From Clostridia bacterium (lineage in GTDB: Bacteria; Bacillota; Clostridia; Oscillospirales; CAG-272): a stretch of 6,355 nt of DNA. The position numbers and the translations under genes are program-made. The notes below the pieces were generated by a model, which was given only the letters and a program-made list of their open reading frames with translations, had not been told where the DNA came from and did not search any database. Where the stretch lies: positions 1 through 6,355 of the forward strand of contig JAGBXH010000176.1 in the NCBI GenBank assembly GCA_017629395.1. Direction: 5' to 3'. This document shows, in pieces, positions 1-5,735 of the stretch. Within the stretch, counting starts at the first letter, position 1, and every line of letters starts with the position of its first letter.

Positions 1-123
1 CATGTGCACAAAATAATGCTCGTCCGCACCGGGCTTGTAGACGTTCCAGAAAGCCTTGCGCGTCAACTCTTCAACTGCTCTGTAATCCTTTTCGGTTTCA
101 AGACGAATTTTGATGTTGTCCAT
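1..123 (-). CDS. GNAT-family N-acetyltransferase, N-terminal part (cut by window edge)
   Basis: Only the first 41 codons are present; the gene runs off the left edge. The translation begins MDNIKIRLETEKDYRAVEEL and continues with TRKAFWNVYKPGADEHYFVH. This is the usual opening of GNAT acetyltransferases: a beta strand (IKIRLET), the E-x-D-Y turn, then an alpha helix (AVEELTRKAF). The family transfers the acetyl group of acetyl-CoA to an amine; the substrate cannot be told, because the acetyl-CoA-binding motif lies outside the window. I chose the ATG at 123 because a GGAG sits 7 bases upstream. An in-frame ATG at 129 lies only one base from that GGAG. The start lies inside the end of the upstream gene (26-bp overlap), so the two are probably co-transcribed and translationally coupled. 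Confidence 0.82.
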   Translation of the reverse strand, partial: MDNIKIRLETEKDYRAVEELTRKAFWNVYKPGADEHYFVHM

Positions 124-1039
124 AGTCATTCTCCTTTGTGTAGAGGTTCCACGTAGCCAGAAAATCGGGATCGACCACGACTTCTCCCGTGGAACGCAGT
201 TTATATTCACCCGGACGCGCCCTTTTGGTTGAGCTGAGATCCGAAGGCAGCGTAAATTCCGTGCCGTCTTTTTGTTTGATTCGGATCAGTGCCTTGGTTG
301 CCTCTGTCACGGTTCCGTATAATTGCTTTTGCTCAATGAATTGGTCATCACTTGTGTAATATGTAATGCCAACCAGCAATACCTTCCCGATCAGCTCGTC
401 ATACGTGATGGGCTTCTCGATGCCGTCCTGGTATTCCTTGCGCTCCTCGTATAAATACATGCCGAAGTCTTTGTACAGTTCGGGAATGTCGTAGATGGTC
501 TTGCCCGTATTGGGGGAAATGCAGAGTTCGCATTCACCGGGATGCTGTGCATCAAACGTATCCCAGGCGGTGATCAGCTTGTCGGTATACGGAATTTCAA
601 AGCTTTCCATGAAAGGGCGGTAAGCATCGGGATCTTTTGCAAAAACGGTCATGACGTTGTATTTGCCAAACAGGATTTCCTCTTGTGACTGATGGCAGCC
701 AAACCCAAAGGTGTTCATACCGTCACCCACAAGGAAAGCGCCAATGGCATCCAGGCAATCGCAGGCGTTTTGTGCATTCATTCCATCCATATAGTAAACG
801 TCAAAATCTTCGTGTGCATTCTTAAGGGTCTTGGATTCAGTAATGCCGTCATAGTCCTTGCGCGGCAGCTCCAGAATAAAAAATACGGGCTCATCGTGCA
901 TACAAACAAAACGCTTGATCATGTCTATTACCTTTGAAGCGTTTACGTTTGCATAGATGACGTTGTCCTTGATCTCATACGCTTCAAACAGCTTTTCGGG
1001 AAAGGGTACCGAGCAGCATTGCTTTAATTCGAGCATCAT
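98..1039 (-). CDS. Conserved-looking protein of unknown function, 313 residues
   Basis: I do not recognise a named family with confidence. The protein is soluble-looking, acidic and without a signal peptide or membrane segment, so probably cytoplasmic. Two parts can be seen. Residues about 10-200 hold a mixed region with a Gly-rich stretch (GAFLVGDGMNTFGFGCHQS, 100-118) and several cysteines (C8, C9, C46, C93, C95, C115, C170, C173). Residues about 210-300 are rich in beta strand, with the pattern GKVLLVGITYY, YGTVTE, IRIKQKDG, FTLPSD and LRSTGEVV, suggesting a small barrel (inference). I have an impression of similar C-terminal segments in other Firmicutes proteins, which needs a profile search. 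The AAGGAGG at 1044-1050 lies 4 bases before the ATG at 1039 and 7 before the second ATG at 1036, so the true start may be 1036. It is first in an operon with the GNAT gene, divergent from the XRE regulator. Confidence 0.85.
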   Translation of the reverse strand: MMLELKQCCSVPFPEKLFEAYEIKDNVIYANVNASKVIDMIKRFVCMHDEPVFFILELPRKDYDGITESKTLKNAHEDFDVYYMDGMNAQNACDCLDAIGAFLVGDGMNTFGFGCHQSQEEILFGKYNVMTVFAKDPDAYRPFMESFEIPYTDKLITAWDTFDAQHPGECELCISPNTGKTIYDIPELYKDFGMYLYEERKEYQDGIEKPITYDELIGKVLLVGITYYTSDDQFIEQKQLYGTVTEATKALIRIKQKDGTEFTLPSDLSSTKRARPGEYKLRSTGEVVVDPDFLATWNLYTKENDYGQHQNSS

Positions 1040-1067
1040 AAGTCCTCCTTTTTGATCTAGTTATATC

Positions 1068-1096
1068 ATTATAACATAATTTTGTGAATATTGCAA
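1068..1096 (-). promoter_or_regulatory. Sigma-A promoter for the unknown-protein/GNAT operon
   Basis: Read on the minus strand, the -35 box TTGCAA (1091-1096) and the -10 box TATAAT (1068-1073) are separated by 17 bases. A TG one base before the -10 makes it an extended -10. Transcription should start near 1061, giving a leader of about 20-25 bases that contains the ribosome site. Confidence 0.85.
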
Positions 1097-1100
1097 CCCC

Positions 1101-1115
1101 GCAACTGAAGGTTGC
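1101..1115. promoter_or_regulatory. Inverted repeat between divergent promoters, possible operator
   Basis: GCAAC-TGAAG-GTTGC is a perfect 5-bp inverted repeat with a 5-base spacer. It lies exactly between the two divergent -35 boxes (1091-1096 and 1116-1121). A further GCAAC at 1093-1097 overlaps the minus-strand -35. Dyads of this size are typical of dimeric XRE-type repressors, and the gene to the right encodes one, so autoregulation and joint control of both directions is a reasonable inference. A 5-bp dyad can occur by chance; the position is the stronger argument. Confidence 0.45.
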
Positions 1116-1144
1116 TTGCCAAGCGCGTAAAAATGTGATACAAT
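1116..1144 (+). promoter_or_regulatory. Sigma-A promoter for the XRE/zinc-ribbon regulator
   Basis: The -35 box TTGCCA (1116-1121), a 17-base spacer and the -10 box TACAAT (1139-1144), with TG at 1136-1137, make an extended -10 promoter. Predicted start of transcription is about 1151, some 23 bases before the ATG. Confidence 0.8.
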
Positions 1145-1173
1145 CATACCAATGACACGTATGGAGGGAATGT

Positions 1174-1830
1174 ATGGAAACAAAAAAAGTTATATATGAT
1201 CTGCGCACAAAAATGGGACTTTCGCAAGAGGAGCTTGCAGAAAAGGTATACGTAACGCGGCAGGCGGTATCGCGCTGGGAGAACGGTGAGACCGTGCCCA
1301 ATACCGAAACGCTGAAATTACTCTCTGGGCTGTTTGGGGTATCGATCAACACGCTGCTCGGCTCACCGACAGCGCTGTATTGCGCATGCTGCGGCATGCC
1401 CTTGGAGGACGCATTTATCAGCCGTGAAAAGGACGGATTTCTGAACGAGGACTACTGCAAATGGTGTTATGCGGACGGCGAATATACGCTGGATGCATGG
1501 AAGCGGTACGTTGAGATCGGAGGCAGAGAGCGGTTCGAAGAGTTCAAGCAACAGCTGGTCAAAGAATTCAATGCGCTTTTAGAGCTCGAGGGGTTACCCT
1601 ACGTCACGCAGCTTAACGTGCTTTCGGGTGCGTTTATCAATATGGAATACACGCTACCGAGTGGCGTGAATGTGAAATTTCTTGACGACAATGCCACGTA
1701 TCTTGGCAGTCAGCTGGAAGGCGAGGCAGGCGTGTGCTACGGCATTGCAGGGAATATGGATTTCCTTTTGATCTGCCGTTATGAAGAAAACGGTGAAAAT
1801 CCCGAGTTGGTTGTGTACAAGAAAAGATAA
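1174..1830 (+). CDS. XRE-family transcriptional regulator with zinc ribbon
   Basis: A 218-residue DNA-binding regulator with three parts. Residues 5-60 are an XRE/Cro-C1 helix-turn-helix: LRTKMGLSQEELAEKVYVTR followed by QAVSRWENGETVPNTETL, with the recognition helix around 28-36. Residues 70-104 are a zinc ribbon with two CxxC pairs, C70-x-x-C73 and C95-x-x-C98, containing CGMPLED and NEDYCKWCYADGEYT. This matches the 'putative zinc ribbon' family (PF12674 as I recall it), which often accompanies XRE domains in Clostridia. Residues about 148-218 form a beta-rich C-terminal segment (FINMEYTLPSGVNVKFLDDN, then YLG and CYGI), which may be a sensing or oligomerisation domain. The ATG has a GGAGG 6 bases upstream. 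The gene is monocistronic, with its own promoter and terminator, and divergent from the unknown-protein operon it may control. The effector is unknown; a role for the zinc site in sensing is inference. Confidence 0.93.
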   Translation: METKKVIYDLRTKMGLSQEELAEKVYVTRQAVSRWENGETVPNTETLKLLSGLFGVSINTLLGSPTALYCACCGMPLEDAFISREKDGFLNEDYCKWCYADGEYTLDAWKRYVEIGGRERFEEFKQQLVKEFNALLELEGLPYVTQLNVLSGAFINMEYTLPSGVNVKFLDDNATYLGSQLEGEAGVCYGIAGNMDFLLICRYEENGENPELVVYKKR

Positions 1831-1835
1831 ATTTT

Positions 1836-1880
1836 GCCGATGAGGTCGCCCATGGCTGCCCTCATCGGCATTTTCTTTTC
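1836..1880 (+). terminator. Rho-independent terminator of the XRE regulator
   Basis: A perfect 10-bp stem, GCCGATGAGG (1836-1845) with CCTCATCGGC (1860-1869), encloses a 14-base loop that can itself form a short GCC/GGC stem. The T-rich tract ATTTTCTTTTC follows. It begins 5 bases after the stop codon. Confidence 0.92.
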
Positions 1881-1898
1881 CATATTTGCAAAATGATA

Positions 1899-1927
1899 TT
1901 GAACAATTGTCAAATGTGTGATATAAT
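1899..1927 (+). promoter_or_regulatory. Sigma-A promoter for the VUT-SDR operon
   Basis: The -35 box TTGAAC (1899-1904), a 17-base spacer and a perfect -10 TATAAT (1922-1927), preceded by TG at 1919-1920, form an extended -10 promoter. Predicted transcription start is about 1934, giving a leader of roughly 65 bases. Confidence 0.85.
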
Positions 1928-1941
1928 CTGTGTAATCGTAG

Positions 1942-1961
1942 GGGCGATTCAAGAATCGCCC
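1942..1961. repeat. Short palindromic element in the VUT leader
   Basis: GGGCGATTC (1942-1950) and GAATCGCCC (1953-1961) form a perfect 9-bp inverted repeat around AA. Outer ATC/GAT bases (1935-1937 and 1962-1964) can add three more pairs across a bulge. No T tract follows, so it is not a standard terminator. The framing GTAGGGGCG...CGCCCG resembles dispersed intergenic palindromes I associate with gut Clostridia genomes; this is recollection, and only one copy is in the window. It would fold at the very 5' end of the VUT-SDR mRNA, where it could protect against decay or simply be a repeat that landed there. Confidence 0.6.
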
Positions 1962-1986
1962 GATGAGTTGTTATGAACATTTTCTC

Positions 1987-1992
1987 GGGAGG
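1987..1992 (+). promoter_or_regulatory. Ribosome binding site that decides a GTG start for the VUT gene
   Basis: GGGAGG with a 7-base spacer to GTG at 2000. It lies inside the reading frame that would be used if translation began at the ATG at 1973, which argues against that longer form. Confidence 0.7.
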
Positions 1993-1999
1993 CAACACC

Positions 2000-2737
2000 G
2001 TGACATATATGAAAAGAACCGCGCAAGAAACCAAGATTCTGCTGCGCTCCATCCCCGCAACCGTGGTAACGCTGTTTGCGGTCAGCGTTATTTGCATGAA
2101 TCTGCTTGCCAACAAAACGCTTTTGCAGCTGGACTGGATCGCGCTGGACGGCGGCATTCTGATCTCCTGGCTGTCCTTTATGTGCATGGACATCATCACC
2201 AAGCATTTCGGGCCCAAGGCGTCCACCATCATTTCTATCCATGCAGCTGCTATCAATCTCTTGACCTGCCTGATCTTTTTCGTGGCAAGCGTCATTGTAT
2301 CAAACGCAGCTGACTATACCGCATTTGACAGCATTTTCGGCGGCACGTGGTTCGTGCTGCTGGGCAGTACGGTAGCATTTTTGGCATCTGCAGTGATCAA
2401 TAATCTGCTCAATCACACTATAGGCAAAGCCTTTCGCAAAAATCCGGACGGCAAGCTCGCCTATGCCATGCGCACCTACGTATCCACATTTATCGGACAG
2501 TTTTTGGATAACTTCATCTTTTCCGTGATCGTGTTCGTATTCTTTGCGCCCATCTTTTGGGATGGCTTTTGCTGGACGGTGCTGCAATGCGCCACCTGTG
2601 CATTGACGGGAGCGGTTGCAGAGCTGATCATGGAGATCGTATTCTCGCCCATTGGCTACCGTATCACCAAGAAATGGCGTGCGGAAAACGTCGGGAAAGC
2701 GTATTTTGACTATGTAGAAGGGAAAAACAAGGCATGA
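2000..2737 (+). CDS. VUT-family (YhhQ-like) membrane transporter
   Basis: An integral membrane protein of 245 residues from the chosen start, with about six hydrophobic segments near 17-37, 49-66, 76-101, 117-140, 166-184 and 192-214. Diagnostic stretches for the VUT/YhhQ family (COG1738, PF02592) are VSVICMNLLANK (28-39), LDGGILISWLSFMCMDIITK (49-68) followed by HFGPKA, and FIGQFLDNFIF (164-174). Characterised members import queuosine precursors (preQ0/preQ1 in E. coli YhhQ; queuine or queuosine in some pathogens). Whether this copy does so is not shown, since no queuosine gene or preQ1 riboswitch is visible here. I chose the GTG at 2000 because GGGAGG (1987-1992) lies 7 bases before it. The ATG at 1973 has no good ribosome site, and the ATG at 2009 is 16 bases away. 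It overlaps the SDR gene by 4 bases (ATGA). Confidence 0.88.
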   Translation: MTYMKRTAQETKILLRSIPATVVTLFAVSVICMNLLANKTLLQLDWIALDGGILISWLSFMCMDIITKHFGPKASTIISIHAAAINLLTCLIFFVASVIVSNAADYTAFDSIFGGTWFVLLGSTVAFLASAVINNLLNHTIGKAFRKNPDGKLAYAMRTYVSTFIGQFLDNFIFSVIVFVFFAPIFWDGFCWTVLQCATCALTGAVAELIMEIVFSPIGYRITKKWRAENVGKAYFDYVEGKNKA

Positions 2738-3387
2738 AAATATTGATTACAGGCACATCGCAGGGCATCGGTAAAGCCATTGCAGAACGCTTTTTGGCGG
2801 CAGGGCATGACGTGATCGGCATTGACCGTCAAGCGGCAAGCATAGAAAATGCCGCATATACCCACTATGAGTGCGACGTGCGCGACAAGGAGCATTTGCC
2901 CGAGATTGAGGGCGTGGAGATCCTTGTCAATAATGCAGGCACGCAGAACGAGGACGATATCGATATCAACCTCAAGGCACTGATTCATATCACAGAAAAA
3001 TACGGCGTGCAGCCCGCCATTAAATCGGTGCTCAATATCGGCTCTGCAAGCGCACATACGGGCGCGGAATTTCCCGCATATTGCGCCAGCAAGGGCGGCG
3101 TGCTGGCATATACCAAGAACGTGGCAATGCGAGTCGCCCAATACGGCGCAACCTGCAACAGCCTTGACCCGGGCGGCGTGCTGACGCCCTTGAATCAATG
3201 CGTCATTGACGATCCCGAGCTTTGGGCGCAGATCATGGATGAAACCCCGCTAAAAAAGTGGGCAACCCCCGAGGAGATTGCCGAGTGGGCATACTTTTTG
3301 ACCGTGACCAACACCTTCTGCACGGGGCAGAGCATCCTTGTGGATGGCGGCGAGTCGATCAATTACCATTTCGTTTGGAAAGAATAA
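2734..3387 (+). CDS. Short-chain dehydrogenase/reductase (SDR), compact form
   Basis: A cytoplasmic NAD(P)-dependent oxidoreductase of 217 residues, shorter than the usual 245-250 of classical SDRs. Seen in order: the nucleotide-binding motif TGTSQGIG (6-13), an acidic D31 after the second strand that suggests NAD(H) over NADP(H), the adenine-pocket CDV (47-49), NNAG (66-69), a helix Asn N79 (DINLKAL), the catalytic set S104-Y116-K120 (NIGSAS...YCASK), the PGG after strand 6 (146-148), and the closing GQSILVDGG (198-206). The length is lost mainly between NNAG and the Ser strand, where the substrate-side loops and helix are cut back. The catalytic residues are all present, so it should be active. 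The substrate is unknown; annotations such as FabG-like 3-oxoacyl reductase would be guesses. The start overlaps the VUT stop as ATGA, indicating translational coupling. Confidence 0.93.
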   Translation: MKILITGTSQGIGKAIAERFLAAGHDVIGIDRQAASIENAAYTHYECDVRDKEHLPEIEGVEILVNNAGTQNEDDIDINLKALIHITEKYGVQPAIKSVLNIGSASAHTGAEFPAYCASKGGVLAYTKNVAMRVAQYGATCNSLDPGGVLTPLNQCVIDDPELWAQIMDETPLKKWATPEEIAEWAYFLTVTNTFCTGQSILVDGGESINYHFVWKE

Positions 3388-3391
3388 AATG

Positions 3392-3421
3392 AGCCGATAC
3401 GGAAATGCATCCGTATCGGCT
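3392..3421. terminator. Bidirectional terminator between convergent SDR and ClC genes
   Basis: AGCCGATACGGA (3392-3403) and TCCGTATCGGCT (3410-3421) make a perfect 12-bp stem with a 6-base loop. On the minus strand it is followed by CATTTTATT, a fair U tract, so it serves the ClC gene well. On the plus strand the tail TAACTTTATATTT is weaker. It starts 4 bases after the SDR stop and ends 4 bases before the ClC stop codon. Confidence 0.88.
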
Positions 3422-3425
3422 AACT

Positions 3426-5048
3426 TTATATTTGTACGATCTCTTGATTTTCTGCGTGCTTTTTGCCGCTGATCATGGTGTGTCTGACCTTTTCGGACTG
3501 TGCACCCACCAACGCTTCAAGCTCCGCAGCGGTTGCAGCGGGATCGTAGGTTTGATAACGCACTGTGATTACGTCGCCCGAATCAATATAGCTCTTGCGG
3601 TCGTTCTTGCTTGCACGCTCAATGCTGACCACCGCGCATGCGTTGGGGAACAGAATATCATGCATTTCCTTACCTGCGGCAAAGCTTTTGCGCTTGACCG
3701 TGAGCGGAACCTGAACGGTTGAAGGCTTTTTACCTTCGGTGATTTGGTGTATTTTGGATTCAATAACTGTATCTGTAAAGTCCTCTACGCCTGAAATTTC
3801 CACAACAAGGATAGCTGCCGTGGTGGCAATGATCAAGGGAAGCACGTTGTAAAATCCGCCTAATGCCTCAATGGCAAACACGCAAGCCGTGATGGGAATG
3901 CGCGAGGTTGCTCCGAGGAAGGCAGTAATGCCTAAAACGACCATTAAAATGTAATATTGTTCACTAATCAAGCCAAGAGCTTCCAAACCTCTGTAGCCAA
4001 GTGAGCCGAAGATCGCACCAAACGCCAGCGTGGGCAGGAATACACCGCCCGTTACACCCGAGGTATTGGCAATCATCATAAAGATCATGCGCACGGCAAA
4101 GATCAAAAGCAGCATGTACCAGGTGTTTTTGTGGTGCAGCAACGAGTCCACCAAATCGTGCCCGCTGCCAAGTCCATCCGCAAGACCAAAGCCAGCCAGC
4201 GCAACGACGGCAAACAGTACGGGAAATGCGAGTTTGATAGAAACCTTGCCAAGGATTTTGCGCATCAGCTTGTCAATGAGATGATAGCAATGCGTGAACA
4301 GAATGGACCATGCACCGCACATAATGCCGATGAGCAAAGATGCGTACAAGAGCCGCGGTGAGAGCGCGGGAATTTCATGAAAATGGAACAGACTTGCCGA
4401 ACCGATGCCAATGTGCGCAAGCAGCTGCACGGTAATTTGTGCAGTGATCACGGAAACCGAAGCAAAGGTCAGCAGCATAGGGGAGAAACGCTTGTGCAGC
4501 TCCTCCATGGAGAAAATGATGGCAGTTACGGGAGAGCCTGTTGCAATGGAAAAGCCTGCAGAAGCACCGCCCGTCATCGCGTAGCGTCGCCAAGCAGAAT
4601 GCTTTTTCCAACCAAGGCAACGAACCACGCCCTCACCGATTGCCGTACCCATCTGCACGCAAGGCCCCTCTGTGCCTAAGGGCACGCCGCCAAAGTAGGT
4701 CAGCAGCGCGGAAAAGGGCAGGATCAATACGCCTGCAAGCCATTTGAATCCGACAAGGCCGCGAATTGCCGCTACCGAGGTGGGGATACCTCCGCCTCTG
4801 CAGCTGCGCGAATAGGAAAGAATAAAGCTTGCTGTAAGTCCGATGAGAGCCGCCCCCAGCACCAGCAAGGGCAGCCACAAGGGCTTTTGACGCACCGCAT
4901 CGTAAATGTACACGGAATGATGGATCACCCATTCCGCTGCCAACTTGAATGCCGTAACGACAATTGCCGATATAAAGCCGGTTGTCATGCCAAAGTAAAG
5001 GCAGGGAAAAAGCAAATTTTTGATATGTATGGTAAAGCGATTTTCCAT
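3426..5048 (-). CDS. ClC-family chloride channel/antiporter with RCK_C-like tail
   Basis: A 540-residue polytopic membrane protein; residues 1-435 form the ClC core and about 440-515 a cytoplasmic RCK_C/TrkA_C-like domain. Visible ClC motifs are GGGIP (85-89, usually GSGIP), GTEGP (125-129, with gating Glu E127), the internal proton-glutamate motif MEELHKRF (E183, aligned with E203 of E. coli ClC-ec1), and GVFLP (335-339). Having both glutamates points to H+/anion exchange rather than a passive channel (inference from the family). The central Ser is replaced by G86, and a gapless alignment recalled from memory puts T425 where ClC-ec1 has the pore Tyr Y445, so anion selectivity may differ. It lacks the sequence signs I would expect of a fluoride CLC, but this is not firm. 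The ATG at 5048 has GGAG 6 bases upstream. Monocistronic, with its own promoter and terminator. The RCK_C-like tail could bind a small ligand and gate transport. Confidence 0.93.
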   Translation of the reverse strand: MENRFTIHIKNLLFPCLYFGMTTGFISAIVVTAFKLAAEWVIHHSVYIYDAVRQKPLWLPLLVLGAALIGLTASFILSYSRSCRGGGIPTSVAAIRGLVGFKWLAGVLILPFSALLTYFGGVPLGTEGPCVQMGTAIGEGVVRCLGWKKHSAWRRYAMTGGASAGFSIATGSPVTAIIFSMEELHKRFSPMLLTFASVSVITAQITVQLLAHIGIGSASLFHFHEIPALSPRLLYASLLIGIMCGAWSILFTHCYHLIDKLMRKILGKVSIKLAFPVLFAVVALAGFGLADGLGSGHDLVDSLLHHKNTWYMLLLIFAVRMIFMMIANTSGVTGGVFLPTLAFGAIFGSLGYRGLEALGLISEQYYILMVVLGITAFLGATSRIPITACVFAIEALGGFYNVLPLIIATTAAILVVEISGVEDFTDTVIESKIHQITEGKKPSTVQVPLTVKRKSFAAGKEMHDILFPNACAVVSIERASKNDRKSYIDSGDVITVRYQTYDPAATAAELEALVGAQSEKVRHTMISGKKHAENQEIVQI

Positions 5049-5078
5049 AATATTCTCCGAGTTTTACATAGTGCCGAC

Positions 5079-5107
5079 ATTATAGCACACTCCGGGAGAT
5101 TTTTCAA
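5079..5107 (-). promoter_or_regulatory. Sigma-A promoter for the ClC gene
   Basis: On the minus strand, -35 TTGAAA (5102-5107), a 17-base spacer and -10 TATAAT (5079-5084), with an extended TGC before it. Transcription should begin near 5072, about 24 bases before the ATG. The -35 lies immediately beyond the terminator of the upstream gene, so the two units are closely packed but separate. Confidence 0.88.
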
Positions 5108-5116
5108 TACGTTTTA

Positions 5117-5154
5117 ACAAAAAGAAAGCGCCGACGAGGTCAAATCTCGCCGGC
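5117..5154 (-). terminator. Terminator of the DUF6512-like gene
   Basis: On the minus strand, GCCGGCGAG pairs with CTCGTCGGC (9 bp including one G-U pair; plus-strand arms 5130-5138 and 5146-5154), followed by GCTTTCTTTTTG. It begins 5 bases after the stop codon. On the plus strand the same arms have an A-C mismatch, so it works best for minus-strand transcription. Confidence 0.85.
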
Positions 5155-5159
5155 ATTTT

Positions 5160-5711
5160 CTATATTCCGTACGTTTGGCTGACAGGGTCTTTGAAAATTC
5201 CGATTTCGGGCGTTTTGAAGGTGAAGACGATAAACAGTATCCCAATGATGCATAGCAACGCCAGGCAGAATTTTTTGCTTTGCAGAGATAGAAATACTTT
5301 GCTGTCCGCTCCTTCGCTTTCCGGTCGTCCAAACAATTTCCACTCATATACATATGCTATCGCTGCGCTGACAAAAAATATTGCAATATTGATCCAATCC
5401 GGTGAGCGACCGATCACGCCGTTATAAGTGTAAAAAAGCACGGGTATGAGCAAGAGCCCCGCGAGTGTGCCGCGCAGCTTGATGCACCAAAAATCCTTTC
5501 GATCAAGGAAAAATAGACTTTGCACCAGCGCGAAAACAAACATGGGCCAGAACAGCAGCTTCATGTGCTCCCAAGTTGATTCGTTCACGCCCGAAAACGG
5601 TGCGATCCAGGCATTCCCGCCAAGCCAATCGTACAAAAAGTGCAACACCGTGCCGCCAAGTGAGGTTGACGCAAATCCTATAAGCTGCCAAAGTCCAATC
5701 GATCTTTTCAT
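5160..5711 (-). CDS. DUF6512-like integral membrane protein
   Basis: A 183-residue membrane protein of unknown function with about five hydrophobic segments near 8-28, 51-69, 80-98, 106-124 and 147-166. The conserved-looking marks are LHFLYDW (23-29), FSGVNESTWEHMKLLFWPM (39-57) and a C-terminal PEIGIFKDPVSQTYGI (168-183). The NESTWEH block next to a membrane helix, and the end pattern PLF-x-DP...YG, fit what I recall of the DUF6512 family in Firmicutes; no role is established for it to my knowledge. I start at the ATG at 5711 (MKRSIGLW...), which has a GGGGG 4 bases upstream. The frame extends to an ATG at 5750, but that has no ribosome site and would lie inside an inverted repeat. Monocistronic; the promoter is not clear. 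Confidence 0.83.
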   Translation of the reverse strand: MKRSIGLWQLIGFASTSLGGTVLHFLYDWLGGNAWIAPFSGVNESTWEHMKLLFWPMFVFALVQSLFFLDRKDFWCIKLRGTLAGLLLIPVLFYTYNGVIGRSPDWINIAIFFVSAAIAYVYEWKLFGRPESEGADSKVFLSLQSKKFCLALLCIIGILFIVFTFKTPEIGIFKDPVSQTYGI

Positions 5712-5735
5712 AAAGCCCCCAAGCTTTTTTATAAA

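Noticed and set aside
984..1397. 137-codon open frame on the minus strand across the divergent promoter region
   Set aside because: It overlaps the start of the unknown-protein gene, both promoters and the XRE domain coding region, and its composition looks like antisense of the real genes.
1942..1961. Hairpin read as a transcription terminator or attenuator
   Set aside because: No U tract follows, and the upstream gene already has a strong terminator at 1836-1880.
1928..1999. preQ1 riboswitch upstream of the VUT transporter
   Set aside because: Some queuosine transporters have one, so I looked. The leader holds only the simple 9-bp hairpin and no recognisable preQ1 aptamer core or downstream expression platform.
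1654..2295. 213-codon open frame on the minus strand
   Set aside because: It is antisense to the regulator end, its terminator and the VUT gene, has no plausible ribosome site context or domain, and contradicts clear plus-strand genes.
2710..3198. 162-codon minus-strand frame, Cys/His/Ala rich
   Set aside because: It is the antisense shadow of the SDR gene, whose motifs are unmistakable on the plus strand.
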